Notes: generated by a model not told the origin, from the sequence alone. A stretch of DNA of 64,000 nucleotides from Strobilurus pachycystidiatus (GCA_019915135.1 JAHLMK010000019.1:1054001-1118000), one strand, 5' to 3'; positions 45,206 through 57,907 are shown, counted from the stretch's first letter. Program-made: numbers and translations.

Positions 45206-45224
45206 GGGAGGGAGGGAGGGAGGG
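45206..45224 (+). promoter_or_regulatory. potential G-quadruplex
   Basis: Five GGG runs separated by single A residues, 25-43 bp upstream of the start codon of the small Cys/His-rich gene, on the strand opposite to its transcript. Confidence 0.7.
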
Positions 45225-46665
45225 TCGGCTCGGAGGTCTAGGTGCCTCTTAAGTTGTGGGAGGGACGCGAGATAGGGGTGGAAATATATCGGTTGGGCCT
45301 AGCTGTGGCGTCGTGTCGCGAATTGAGATCTGATTTATGTAGACGCCGCTGTGCGGGGATTTGGTGCCCGTGTGTCGACAGTTGGAATGTGTGTGTGTGT
45401 GTGTTGCATTCAACATGTACAGGAACTTCGAGTACGTGATTAAGAAGTGCGGCAGGTTGTTGAGACATGATTAATTAATTGAGTGAGAAGCTACTCGAGT
45501 ACTGTGAAGCGCTACCTTCGAATTGGGAGAAGGGTGGGGAAGTGGGTTGGACCGTAAGATGGCGGATGGATGGAGCGAAGAGGTATACTTATCGCCTGAG
45601 ATTCTTGCTTCGAGTAAGTATGACATGGAGGGCGCACGAGAATGAGATCATGTCGAGGCACATTGTGTGTCCCTGGAGGCACCAGGGCGGGCAGATGTAG
45701 TAATGAGTATTTTCTCGAGTCTTGCGGAGGTACGGTAAGTCTGACGCGCATATATGGCGAGCTACTAACTGCTCGTTTACGAGCTTCGAGTCAGGCCTCA
45801 GCGCAGCTTGGAAGGGTACAAGGTGTACCGGGGACTGCCGACGTGCCTAGAACCTGGCGAGCTGATGCCCACATTCGTCCGTTATTCCTCCACGTCGACA
45901 TCTTACTGATGAGGGCGGGGGAGGCGTCGGGCTGCAGTGGCGCGAGATGATGTTGACGGCATGATGGAAGGCAGTCTAAGTGGAAAGCGCAGTATCAATC
46001 AAGTGCTGATGCAGATGAACCGGACCTGCCATGCACATGCCAGGACTATCATCTATGCCAGCTACAGTGAGTGAAGCGAAGCTTTTTTCTCGAACTTTCT
46101 GTCCTAGTAGCCTATCCTCGATGATGCTTTCGGCTGTGATATCAAGCTTGGCTGAGTCCAGTGTACTTGCTCGAAGAGGAACAATGCTAGAAGTTACACT
46201 GTAGAATTCCACGTTCAATTTCGATGTTATCTGATGCCCAAAGGAATTCACAGCACGCGCGGCGCGGCCATAATACCTCAGCCAGGACTCGTGATGAGGT
46301 CTCCGACTATACGCCACCAGGCTGCTAGCTTCCGAAGGCTCACCGAGTAGCATCGGCGAGTCTGCGCACGTTCCTCGACAGAGCGAGGTAAGTGGTCTCA
46401 TCGCAGAGTGGACGATGCTGAATCAGTTGCAATCAGATGGCAGAGTGTGCGTGCTGGAGAGAACCGGAACCATGAGATCCCGCGCCCAGCGAGGAAAAGC
46501 ATTCGAAATTCGGAGGGTCATCGCCAGATTCGGATGTGGGCCTCGGGGCCTGTTGCACACTTTATGACGACCGCTTTTTCAGGCGGAACATATCATCATC
46601 GCTCTCCACCTCTCTCTCTCTCTCCTTCACCACCGCAGCCGCCGCCGAGCTCATCGCTGCCGCCA
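45225..46665. other. intergenic, one unproven minus-strand ORF
   Basis: Includes a GT run near 45390-45405. A 141-codon minus-strand ORF at 45976-46401 has no recognisable domain and is not called. A CT-rich run at about 46608-46626 precedes the trehalose gene; the frame is open upstream to 46408, so a longer N-terminus is possible. Confidence 0.4.
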
Positions 46666-49600
46666 ATGTCGTCCTCGTCGTCCTTCAGATCCCACAGGGT
46701 CATCATCGCGTCGCTCTTCCTGCCCAACAGCGTCGTCGTCTCGGAAGGCTCGGGGAAGTCTACGCCAGACAAGGTCGACCGTCCGCCGATGGTGCCGAGG
46801 AAATCGAGCGCAACCGTCAACTCGGCGCGCGAGATCAACGTCCCCGACATCGTATTGCGCTTGCAGAACGACAAGAACGGGCCGCAGAATTCGCTGCCGC
46901 GGCCGAAGCCCAGGAGCATCGTCGAGGACCTCCGGGATCGCGTACGCCACCCTTATCTTACCCTGTGTGCCCTGCTAAATGATCCACCAGGCCGCCAGAA
47001 AAACACCCGGCGGCGCACTGACGCCCGTTGCCGAGAACCTGAATCCCTTCTCCAAAGTCACTAGCCCAGCCAACACCCCAGGGCTCACACGCCAAATCTC
47101 CGTCGACTCTGACTCTGCCACAAAATCACCACCGCTTACGTACCGGACTCCCGGGCAGCGCCGCGTCCGTCGTGTCCCGTCCCGATCATTATCGCGGCGG
47201 CCCGACTCCGCCGCCAGCATCGTCAGTGCCGAGTTCCACGTCGAGCCCAATGCCCACTGCAATGGCGGGCTCAAGAATGCCGTCGACTCTGTCTCTCTCA
47301 ATGCGTCGCGGCCTCAGCTGAAGCGCAAGCTCTGGGTCGGCACTCTGGGCAGCGAAACAGACTCTTGGTCGCCAGCTCTCCGCCAGGCCACCGCTACGCG
47401 TCTCAAGGAGGGCGGGTACGAGAGCGAGGTGGTCTGGGTAGAAGACGCGGTCTTTGATGGCTGCTACGACGAGTTCTGCCATCAGGTTCTCTGGCCCGCG
47501 TTGCACTATGCCGTCCCCGACGCGCCAAAAACAAAAATATTCTACGAGAGCCCCAGTTTCAAGCACTATGTCGACGTCAACCAGAAGTTTGCCGACGCGA
47601 TCAAGGCTGTCTGGCAGGAGGGCGATGTCGTCTGGGTCAACGACTACCATCTGATGCTCGTGCCACAAATGCTTCGTGCCGCCGGTGTTACCGGTCCTAT
47701 TGGCTTCTTCCTGCATGTCGCGTTCCCGAGCTCGGAGATCTTCAGGTGTCTTGCGATGAGAGACAAGCTTTTGAGGGGCATTCTTGGTGCCGATCTCGTC
47801 GGATTCCAGACTGCATCCTTCGCCCGTCATTTCCGCCAGACATGCAGTCGCATACTCGCTGTCGAAGCTCTTCCCAGGGGTATCCAGCTGCCTCCGGAGG
47901 CGGACAACTCCAGTGGAGACGAGGAGAAAGGTCGCTTCGTGGACGTCGGTGTCTACCCCATGGGCATTGATGTAGGGTTGTTCCGCGAGCGCAAATTGGA
48001 CCCAGAGGTCACAGAGTGGATTGGTGTCTTGAAACAGCGATATGCAGGCATGAAGCTCATTGTGGGTAGGGACAAGATGGACGAGATTCAAGGTGTCAAG
48101 CAGAAGATCCAAGCCTTCCAGACGTTCTTGGAACAGCACCCAGAGTATCAAGGAAAGGTGGGCAATCCTCCTTCTGTACTTCGTTCTGGTATACTCAATT
48201 TGCTTTGTCTAGGTCGTTCTGATCCAAATAGCCATTCCCTCTAACCCAACGAGGTCTCCCAATGGAACTCAATCCAACAGTGGCAGCAGCGTACTTGCTG
48301 ATCAGATTCTTCAAACTGTCTCCACCATCAATTCACGCTTCTCCACGCTGACTTATCAGCCCATCGTCTTCCTCCCCACCTCCGACGTGACATATTCTCA
48401 ATACCTGGCCCTGCTGACCGTCGCCGACGCGTTCATCGTGACCTCGCTTCGCGAAGGCATGGCACTGCGAACACATGAGTTCGTTGTCTCCCAGGAAGGG
48501 AAGGAACCCGGCAAGGAGGGCACACTCGTGCTCAGCGAGTTCACGGGGAGCTGGAGCTTCCGCGGGTTCCGGAGCTGTGTGGGTGTGAACCCATGGGACC
48601 GTATGGGAACGGCGAAGGGGATTCACGACGCACTGCGGGACGAGTGTGCTGCCGATGAGGACTTGTCGAAGGAGGAGGTCGCGCAGCAGAGGAGGCAGCG
48701 CTGGGAGGAGCTCCTGGGGTGGGTGGAGGAACAGAGCGCGCAAAAGTTTGTGACTGGGTTCTTGTCGAGGTGTTTGCGGAGCTGGGAGGAGCACCAGCGC
48801 GGGACGGGCGAGTTTGGGAGCGTGGAGGTGCTGGATAAGGCGCGTGTTGGGAGGGTGCTCGTGCAGTGGAGGCATTGCAACAAGCGGCTGGTGCTGGTGG
48901 ACCTGGAGGGGACGTTGTGGAACCGGCAGCTGAGCACCAAGGGGAGCGAGTTTGACGTTGAGAACAAGGACCTGCGTCAGGCTATCGACATCTTGGGCAA
49001 GCTCGGCCAGGACAAGAAGAACGAGGTTTGGGTGCTTAGCGGTTTGCCTGTCAAGGGAGCCCTCAGCAAATTGGCAGATGAGTTGCCCGATGTTGGGATT
49101 GTGTGAGTTTTCTTGTTTTGGGTTTTTGTAGCATGGCTGATTTAGGTTGACATAGATCCGAGAACGGCTGCTACATGAAGACTCGCAGCCGAAAGGGCAA
49201 ACCTGCGCAATGGATCAACATGGTTGCCAACCTGAACATGTCGTGGAAGAGCTCGTGTCTGGAGATCCTGAACTACGTGCGTGTATGATGCCTGAATTGC
49301 GAGGTTTTGTTTTGCTTATGCGTTAAAACAGTTCAGCGAGCGAACTCCAGGCTCATACGTCGAAGAACGCGAAGCCTCCGTCGTGTGGCGTTTCTGGACC
49401 GGCGAGCCGAACGATTCTTGTGCGGACCGTCAATGGGCGCGGCGCCAGGCTGCTGAAGCGCAGAACCACATCTTCGACAGCCTTGGGGAGCGATACGGCC
49501 TGCGCATCATCCCCGGCACGAACAGCTTCCTCGTCCTCCCCAACAACATCTCGCGCTCGACGGCGGTTGGTGCGATCCTGCACCCCGGTGGGCCGGGCAA

Positions 49601-49808
49601 CGCCCCTCTCACGGGACGTGCGGACTTTGACTCTGGGGACGAGTGGGAGTTCGTGCTCGCTGTGAGCGGGGATGAGAAACTGTTGAGGCGCTTGAATGAA
49701 TTGGATAGTGCGGAGACGTGTTCGACCAGTGGCAGGGGGACGGACGCGAAGTGGCGTGTGGAGAAGTGGCAGGCTGTGGATCTATTGAAGACGTTTGCGG
49801 GGATGTGA
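46666..49808 (+). CDS. trehalose-6-phosphate synthase complex subunit (Tsl1/Tps3-like)
   Basis: Five exons (46666-46941, 46991-48157, 48213-49102, 49156-49276, 49332-49808) give 976 residues in phase. After a start region HRVIIASLFLPNSV and a Ser/Pro-rich linker comes a GT20 domain: WVNDYHLMLVPQMLR, FFLHVAFPSSEIFR, LVGFQTASFARHF, YPMGIDV, SLREGMALRTHEFV. A HAD phosphatase-like domain follows: LVLVDLEGTLW. The glycosyltransferase basic pair (Arg and Lys in RLDY.KG of active synthases) reads KMDEIQG here, and the phosphatase DxDGT reads DLEGT. Both argue for a regulatory, catalytically weak subunit of the trehalose synthase complex. ATG 46666 was chosen because the conserved part begins right after; 46564 is an alternative. 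Confidence 0.85.
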
Positions 49809-50291
49809 AGCGGCGGAAGAAATTTATTGATTACATATGTGTGGTGTGTGTGTTGTAAAAGAAGAAGATGTATGACTTAGATGTATTGTAACATGTAGTA
49901 GCTCATAGACCCCCATCTCATTATGTAGAACGCTACTTGACAAACTTATACACGTTATGTATTGAATTGCGCGCTCGTCGACCCCATCGATATTGCATGC
50001 TTTGATTCCCATGGACACTTGTGGTTTACGTAGAATCCATTGTTCTCGACGATATCTGTACCTGTGTCCTGAATCAATTGCACGAACATTTCGATATCAC
50101 ATTTTAGCAGTTCAAAGGTGTTTACTGTAAATCTTGGCAATCTAGTGCGAAGAATTCTCGTAATGCTCGACGAACGGCGAAGGGGAGAATTGAGAAGCCT
50201 TTCGAGCACATAGTCACAGCCATCGAATCCTTTAATCCCCGTTGACCCCGTTGCATATTCCGGTCAGATCGAAAAGCTCTGGAGTTCCACA
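49809..50291. other. intergenic between convergent genes
   Basis: 3' flanks of the trehalose and oxidase genes; nothing recognised. Confidence 0.4.
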
Positions 50292-52619
50292 TCAATGATG
50301 ATGAGTATAAGAAACGGACAGGCAACGAAAAGGCACTATTACCTGACACATCTCACGCACTCGTTGACTCTCTTCAACCCTCTTCTCGTCCTCCGAGCGT
50401 ACATTAAACGTCATGGCCATCCCTATAACCTTCATCAGCTTTCCAGATACCCAAATGCAGATTGCGGTACACACCAGAGTGCATGTGCACGAGAACATGA
50501 CAATGAACTAGTGAACGGCGGTCAGTCACTCTCTCGGTCAACATTTGACTCAGCAACTCACACATCCACATCCCAGGCGTATCGAACTTGACGCGGAACA
50601 CGACATGCCCACGCCTCGGTATCATGAACGTGTCTCGCAGCGCAGGGGCTGTTTCGGGAGCTGAGGAGGCTTCTCCCAACGATAACTGCCCCAGCCCATC
50701 TCAGACTCGAAGCTGTACAGAGGCCAAAATGAATGCCCATGCTGGCATCCTCAGTTAGCCGCACACATTGCCTGCACAAGGGACTAGGGACTTACGAGAT
50801 CTGTAGGATCAATCAGTACTTCCTCTGAGACATGTTGGAAGTCGGGAGACGACATACGAAAAGGATGTGCGCCCTCTTCTAAGTTATTGACGATGATATC
50901 CACGACTTGAGACTTATTCCCTGCCGTCGACACCACAAACTCATTCAGCCCCACTCGGTCGGACTCCGCAGAGCAACGTTCTGATCTTCCCGTGCCAGAA
51001 GTGGCGTCTTGAGATTAGGCCTCCATGTCGTTTGGTTCACATATCCAAATGGCTTGTGTCCTGAAGAGAACTGGAATAAGCATGACACCGCCTGAACAGG
51101 TCAAGGTAGCGGACCATTCGTGTTCCTTTTGATAGTGGTAACATAGAACATAACAGTCTCGTCAGCAGGCGGCAGCACGCGTGCAGCAGTGTCCCGCGGT
51201 ATGAGTCCCAGAGCGTCAAATTCCTCGTTAGTAGCGATGGACCATTTCTCACTGGAGGGAAATTGCGTCTTGGGAATCGCGCCGTAGGATATGATAGCTT
51301 TGGGTTCGGGGTTGAGGGCAGCGTTTCTGTAGTAAAAGTCAAGGCGAAGGAAGTTTGAAGCGATGAGAATGTGCATACGCATACGCAAACTCTCCCTGGT
51401 CAACGCGGTGCCTAAGCCAGAAGGCTTCCCCCTGAACAGGTCGCCTGCCAGAGGCAAGGTGTGGGCGGACCGAATATCGTTGGCCAGGAACGATGGGTAG
51501 TTCTTTCGTGATCACAGGCTCAATCGAGGTCCCGTCAGCCTCAATTACTTCTAGCAGATGCTCATCTATCGACACGAAAATAGTGGCTAGAGTCCTATCA
51601 TGTCGCGTCAATACAATCGAAGGAAGGAGGCTGTGAGCGTACCCAGTATTCACCAATCTCAGGACATTGACTCTGCCTGGGTCAAGAACAAGCCGTGGCC
51701 GTAGATGCTCAGAGTCATCGCAATCCATAGGCTCGTAACTCCTCGAGCAATCGAATGTCTGCTGGCCGTTGATCAAGACGACGTCAGGAACGGGTTCCCG
51801 CCCATGAGCTCTAAAACTCTGGAACCAGTCGAATATCTCTTCGCCAGTTCTGTGGTACCAATCTCCAACCAGCAAGACTTGCTCCAGAGCGTGTGGTGCT
51901 GGACGAGGTGGGTCGATGCCTCGCGGACGGAAGCGAATTTCGTCGCGTAGAGGGTCATCTGAGGCAGGCGGATACACGATGAACGCGCCAAAGAGGCCAT
52001 CTACGGCAGCGTTAGTTAAGATAAGGTGAGAACGAATCGAAGTACCGGCACGCTGGGTGGCGTGATGTGAATGATACCAGAAGCTCCCATGTTGAGAATC
52101 CGCGATGCTAAACCGATAAGTGTAGTTTTGGCCGGGAGGGATGGGGCATTGCGTAACACCAATGGCACCGTCCTGTGAGTTGCTTCCATCTTCGTGGCGC
52201 AGGCCATGCCAATGCAAGGCAGTTGATTCGGACATTCTGTTCTGGACATTGACGACGAGCGTGTCGCCCGAGCGAACCTGGATGGTTGGACCGGGGAACA
52301 AGCCTGCGTATTATTAGCTGGGATTGGGTAATGCATAGACCGTTGCATGCGCACCATTGATGGTCAGGACTCGTTTCCCAATGCCATCTGGGCTCTTACT
52401 CTCTTCTCGGATTACAAAGTCATATGTCTGCACGCTGGGTCCGCGATTGACGTGGAGATGCGGCGAAAGGTGGAACCTAGATGCAGAGTGTGGCTGAAAG
52501 AATGGCTGAAGAAATGACCGTGTGGTCCAGTTGTCCTGGTGAAGCAGGACAAAGAATCGGAGGGCACTAAAAACGAAGAGAAAGACAAGAGCGGCGTAAA
52601 GCCTCTGAAGATACGACAT
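50292..52619 (-). CDS. multicopper oxidase (Fet3/ascorbate-oxidase-like), two frame breaks
   Basis: Membrane-anchored or secreted oxidase. An N-terminal hydrophobic segment LYAALVFLFVFSALRFFVLL is followed by cupredoxin domains with all four copper motifs: ALHWHG, WYHSHH, HPFHLHGH and FHCHVLVHMHSGM. About ten exons; joins at NG/LFPGPTI, AG/DGLFGA, NTN/GHKPFGYVNQ and WM/FHCH are in phase. The third motif is assembled through a 5-nt micro-exon (50796-50800). Two one-base frame breaks remain, each at a run of four C on the plus strand (50949-50952 and 50689-50692). Without them the protein would read through PTEWG and MGWG. It is therefore either a recent pseudogene or carries base-count errors. 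No classic laccase signature was confirmed. Confidence 0.75.
50796..50800 (-). other. 5-nt micro-exon in the copper-binding motif
   Basis: Exon ATCTC between introns 50801-50857 (GTATGT..CTACAG) and 50742-50795 (GTAAGT..GCCAG). It completes the His and Leu codons of HPFHLHGH; without it the motif cannot be formed. Confidence 0.7.
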
Positions 52620-53086
52620 GGTGGCAGAGGTTCATCTTGAGCGGGTAAGTGGCTCAAGAACATCTGTTGGAAGCTAAATGGAAGAAACGTGGGTGTACAT
52701 TTGAAAGGGAAAGCTGGCACAGAGCTATAATTAGTTGGCTGATACCATGCGCTGATGCTCGGCTATGTGCGGGGAAATAAGCGACTGTCATCGACGACAA
52801 TCACCGTCTTCGGCGCTGTGCCCGTCGATGAGCAAGGCTCTGGCCCACGGCGGGATCGTGGCGGTCAGCGGTCAAGGGGCGGGAGTCACGGGATCTGACA
52901 CGTTCCATCAATGATTATGCCGCGCTCCTTTCGGTCGACTCTCGGGCACCTCTTCCCATGTCGACATCTCTGGAGTCTGACCTTCTCCATCACGTTCGAA
53001 GCCAAAGTAATAGAACGTGCTATGAGTAAACTATAAAAGCTGCCCTGTCGCGAGGTGGCAGCGTCGAGCTTATCCGTTCAATCGCC
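52620..53086. promoter_or_regulatory. divergent promoter, multicopper oxidase / phospholipase
   Basis: Head-to-head genes share this 467-bp stretch. TATAAAA at 53032-53038 lies about 50 bp before the phospholipase ATG. No clear TATA on the oxidase side. Confidence 0.6.
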
Positions 53087-55939
53087 ATGCTCGCTGCTGC
53101 CGTCGCCGCCACAGTCGCGCTCCTTCCGCTCGCCAAGGCCGGTCTCGAAGAGATCGACCATGTCGTGTTCGTCATGCAGGAAAACAGGGTCCGCGTCTGG
53201 CATACTTCCTTTCTTGGCAGCGTCTAATTTTGATATGGCAGGCATTTGACCATTACTACGGCACTCTGGCCGGAGTGAGAGGTTTCCAGGATCCCAAGTG
53301 AGTTTTGTGGTGCTAATTAATCAGTCTCTGAAGTATACCGGTACAGTGCTCAGGTCAATGCGGACACTGGCAAGAGTGTATTTTATCAACAAGTCAACAG
53401 CTCGTTGTCGAATGCGACCGAGTGGCTCTTGCCTTACTACCTCAATGCTGAGGGCGGCAAGGCAGTAACTCCTACGTTTATGCTGGGAATTTTCTGACCG
53501 AGGGCTTAGTTCATCAATGGAACTCAATGCATGGACGCTGGCTCAAACAGCTTCGGTAATAACGTACGTATTTTGTACTTTATCTCTCGACTGATCTGAC
53601 CTGAATAACCTAGATTGCAGCTTTGGCTGAGGGACGTAACGACCTGTGGGCCCTTACTAACTCACCGTACGCCATCGGGTACTACAAGCGCCAAGACCTT
53701 CCCACTCACTTTGCCATTGCCGAGGGATGGACAACGGCCGACATGTACCAGGAGGGTATCATCTCCTCCACCTGGCCCAACAGAATCATGTGGCAAACCG
53801 GCTCTGTCAACATTCCCGGTGGCAACGTCCACTCGACTCAAGGTCCTGTCCTCGACAACAACCCTACACCGGGCTGTGTTCAATTATCAATCTCTGAACC
53901 CGATGGTAACAACCTCAAGGCTTTGTATAACGTTTCCTGGTATGTGGTATCACCGCGTAGTAATGAGCACTTGCTAATCATTCTCTATAGCTACCCGTGC
54001 GGACTCTTTATTACCTCCCACAGGCCATGCCTCCTCACGAATTTAACCCACCTCTAGGTATGACTGGAAGACTGTTCCGGAGTACCTACAAGAGGCCGGC
54101 CTGAACTGGCGCTCGTACCAAGCCCAGAACAACTTTGGCACCGACATCATGCCCGCCTTCGTTCAATTCCAAGAATTAGCTGCAAATGACCCGAACAGCC
54201 AACTTGCTCAGCGTGGTACGTATACGCGCTACCTCCTCATGATCAGACCCGAGACTCACCCAATCGCTTTATGTAGCACTGGGAATGGCACAAGGCGACG
54301 TTGCCCTTGCTGGGCTCGATGAGTTCAAAGGTACACAAATCATAATCCTCGACGTCCACTGTACTCAATTGAGTGTTTGCATTACCATAGCCGATGCCGC
54401 GGCTGGGACCCTTCCTCAGTTTAGCTACATATATGGGCCCGACGAGCTGTCAGAACACCCTCCGTATTTACCCAGAAATGGTGCATGGTGGCAGAAGGAA
54501 ATCATCGATGCTGTTCAGAATTGTACGCTCCGACTTTTCGCTCGTTTGTATCCAGCCCTCAATGAGCCCATCCACAGCACCCAACTACGCCAAAACTGTC
54601 TTGATGATCTCGTTCGATGGCAGGTCTTTCTTCACTGATGTGTCTTCAATGTTGTCTAACCAAGTTTTTTGTAGAGACCGGTGGCTGGGGTATGCGATTC
54701 ATTGATTCTCAAAGACACCTACTTGATACATGTTATCGTAGCCGACCATGTCGTTCCTTTCCACTCTCCTGAAGGAACTGCTGGCGAGTGGCTCGCCAAC
54801 CCCTTCGATAACAGGCAGTCTCCAGTAGGGCCTGGCTTCCGTCTCCCTTTCAACGTGATTTCACCGTGGACGCGCGGTGGCCATGTCTACACCGAGGCCG
54901 GTAAGTCTGCCTTACTGACTGCCTCCTTATCCGAAGTGGGACTAAAGAGCGTCTGTATAGTTGATCATACATCGCAGATCATGTTCTTGGAACAATGGTC
55001 GGCTGCCAAGGTAGGCTTATGCTTCCAGCAGCACCGCTGAAATCGGAGTCAATGAATCCACACAGGGAATGCCTTGGTTCTCTGAAGAATTGACTCAGTG
55101 GAGACGCGATCACATGGGTGATCTCACAAACATGTTCGACTTCAACAACGTGAGCTGGTCAGATATCCCTCTGGTCAGTATACTCACAGCTTGCAGCCTG
55201 ATTACTCCACGGTCGACCTCCCCGCTCCGGAAGACCCTCATCGTGATCCTACGACCGGCCTCCTCGACGGTGTACGTTCCACTGCTACATGTGTAATCTC
55301 CCGGTTCTCATTGATTGGTGTTCATACAGGACGTTTTTTGCGAGGCAACGTACAAAGGAAGCATCCAGCCCCCAATTCCCTACGGTCAGCAAGACCTCAC
55401 GAAACTCCCTTCCGTCGAGTCCGGCTTCAAACCGCTCCGCGGTGGCCTCACCGAAGGCCGCTACCTCGTACTCGAAGCCAACAACGCCGCCCTCTCTGTG
55501 TCGGAGTCTGCTCTCACCGGGGCGAGCACCAATATCCAGAAAGAGTCCGATCCTACCCAGCGCTTCGTAGTGCATGCGACGGACCCGCTCCAGGCGGATG
55601 GCAAGACGTTTACGTTGTCTTCTGCTTCTGCTAGCCCCAACGGCTTTGTGAATGCCCAACTGGGCCTTGGTCCAGCGAGCGGGGCGGCTACGTTCACAAT
55701 TCTCTATGATGCGGATAGTACTGCTTATGTGGGTCACTTGTGTTCGGAGATTTCAGACGTACTGACATGAGCGCAGACCTTCCAAACTACCACCGGGGAT
55801 TACTTGTCCGTCGGGACAAACGGCCTTAATCTCACGTCGGTGAGCACATATTACTTACTTCAATCCGTGCTTGCTCGGACTCATGATGCATTTTTTGTAG
55901 ACGCGTACGACTATCAAGCTGTACTCTGTCTCTTTCTGA
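53087..55939 (+). CDS. secreted phospholipase C-like phosphoesterase
   Basis: Non-specific phospholipase C / acid-phosphatase superfamily enzyme cleaving phosphodiesters of glycerophospholipids. A signal peptide MLAAAVAATVALLPLAKA is followed by IDHVVFVMQENR/AFDHYYGTLAGVRGFQDP (family signature ENR.FDHYFG). Then come a Cys segment NGTQCMDAGSNSFGNN, NDLWALTNSPYAIGYYKRQD, DMYQEGIISSTWPNR, WRSYQAQNNFG, AKTVLMISFDETGGW, ADHVVPFHSP, GFRLPFNVISPWTRGG and DHTSQIMFLEQW (DHTS substrate region). A C-terminal beta-rich domain ends IKLYSVSF with a stop at 55937-55939. More than 15 exons; introns 45-70 nt. The catalytic-site motifs are all present. Confidence 0.85.
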
Positions 55940-56323
55940 GTATCGTAATATACAGAATCACATGAACTGAACATTCAGACTCAAAGAATGCTCGATGACT
56001 CTGTGTGTGGATTGAGGTCTACTAGTATCTCAAGCCCAGAGCTTAGCCCTCTCACATGCACGCGTAGAGGGTATGAACCCACAGCGATACGCGACCGGAT
56101 CGACGGAACCCACATAACTACACCTGACATCAACTTGATAAAGGATCGATGTTTTCTCTTACAAGCCTCGCCGGAAACCACTGACTGTTTACCTACAGTC
56201 TGAACTGTGATCTATACTGCTGCGATGAGTGATCGTAGCACAGTACTGTTACAAAGTGCCGAGCGCGTCGTGTTTGCCGAGTGTGTCCTGTCCAACGACA
56301 TGAAGAAAATATCAAGAATACAG
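55940..56323. other. intergenic between convergent genes
   Basis: 3' flanks of the phospholipase and LysM genes; nothing recognised. Confidence 0.4.
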
Positions 56324-57361
56324 TCACCATAATCTGAAACTCCGTGCAGATTTGACCTCAGCCTTCGCAGCAGGTTGTGTGAAGTATGGAAATCCCTGGA
56401 GGCTAGGCTTCCCGGCCTGCCTCTCCCATTCGGCGTCATCCAAGTACTGGTCCAAAGCGCGGCCTTCCACGCCCTGCAATCGAGCCTTCTTCAACTCCTC
56501 TGGATCATCTTCGTCAGCTAAAGCAACATATGCCCTCGCCACGCGCCAGTCAGCCTCTTTGGCTACCACTTGAAGCCGTTTCTCTGCCCTTCGAGCTTCA
56601 CGCCGGCGTTGTTCATCTGGGGTTGGTTCGTTGAGATCTGTTCTGCGTGAAATCGGTCTCCTGCAGCTACATTCTTGGGAGCTGCGAACTTACGAAGATA
56701 TCTTGGCGTTCGGTGGAAGTAGGATGCTATCTCGAGTATGAAGAAGATGAGGTGTGATAGATAATGTGCTGGTTGGGAGATTGTTAAGACTGCATATGTC
56801 TCTTCCCTGGAGAGCTGGATAGTTAATGGGCGGACTAGAAAAGACCGACATTCTTACGTTGACTCCGAAACGAAGCGCGATGCCTTGGAGGGTATCAGAC
56901 CGTTTAATGTAGTACCGGGCTGGCCCTCCAGTCGTCGGACTCTCTGGTGCAGCCAAAGTAGGTCCAGACGGTTCTCCAGATATTATAGCCTGATCACCTG
57001 TATTCGATGCTTCAGGTTGATTGCAATCTGTCGAATTTGCTGGATAAGCTGGTGGGGCCTCATCATCATCTTCGTCGTCCCCAATGGCAAAGTTATCTTC
57101 CTCTCTGACAGCACCGTCAACGTTTGCTACGTCGACCTTGCCTTTCCCTGTGCCTGCAGCAATAACGCCGACCCCGCCCAGGCAGGCCAGACAAGGATTA
57201 TACCGCGCCAAGCGTGGATTCGCGGAGACGCATCTCGCGCAGATTGACCTACGACAACAGGGAGTCGTGAATGTCTTCTCAGAGATGATTTTAGCGGCGG
57301 TCGTCGGCAGCGACGACGAGCAGGCTAAGCAGAGGTCGTGGTTGATGATCAAGTTGGCCAT
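56324..57361 (-). CDS. LysM-domain protein with CxxC zinc-finger-like module
   Basis: Three exons. MANLIINHDLCLACSSSLP starts a Cys-rich module (CLAC, PCCRRSICARCV, PCLAC) resembling a treble-clef/RING-like zinc site. An acidic linker IGDDEDDDEAPPAY follows, then a LysM repeat (YYIKRSDTLQGIALRFGVN, with GRDICSLNNLPTSTL across an intron). The C-terminal part is helical and charged (RRREARRAEKR, LDQYLDDAEWERQAG). There is no signal peptide, so it is intracellular, unlike secreted chitin-binding LysM effectors. This matches the general plan of eukaryotic cytosolic LysM proteins. ATG 57361 was chosen because the conserved module begins right after it; the frame is open to 57478. Confidence 0.75.
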
Positions 57362-57907
57362 GGTGACGTTGTGTCTGACTTTCGGCACCTCTGTCATCAT
57401 TACTATTAGGTAGCCCGACGTGGATCCCGACAGATTCCCAAATCGGATCCCGATTCCCGAGCAGCTATCATTCGCCACGCATCGGGGTACCGCACAAGAA
57501 CGTACAGCTCTTCAGCTTATATTTCCGGGGTCGGATGGCCGATGAGCCACCACATTAAACACACATTCGATGCCGCACACATCTCTACGGAAAGCCGGAT
57601 ATCAATGCCCTTTCCCGAGGTGTCCAAAGATACTTGCGCAAACAAAAGCGGCATGACAAGTCTGCGAGTGGAATTCTGTATGAATGGCTGCTTCTACAGG
57701 GATAGGTCGTGGAATTGCGCCAGAGGCCGAGATACAATGGGTGTGACATCACGGGATTTCAACCTTGTCTTCAAACCACCATGTCGCGATCGGAATGTCT
57801 AAGGTTTCATCAATTGGATGCCGTTCGTTGACGACAGCCTACTTGAACACGCGTCTGGGGCTATATAGAAAGGACAGGGCTCGTTCCTCTCTGAGAGGAC
57901 AAGGTCC
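57362..57907. promoter_or_regulatory. divergent promoter, LysM protein / Zn2Cys6 regulator
   Basis: Head-to-head genes. A TATATAG box at 57862-57868 lies about 40 bp before the regulator ATG. Confidence 0.5.

Noticed and set aside
44549..45241. 230-codon plus-strand ORF
   Set aside because: Covers the small Cys/His-rich minus-strand gene, whose clusters and intron phase are coherent; the plus ORF is low complexity.
45976..46401. 141-codon minus-strand ORF
   Set aside because: No domain, no splice support, no conserved composition.
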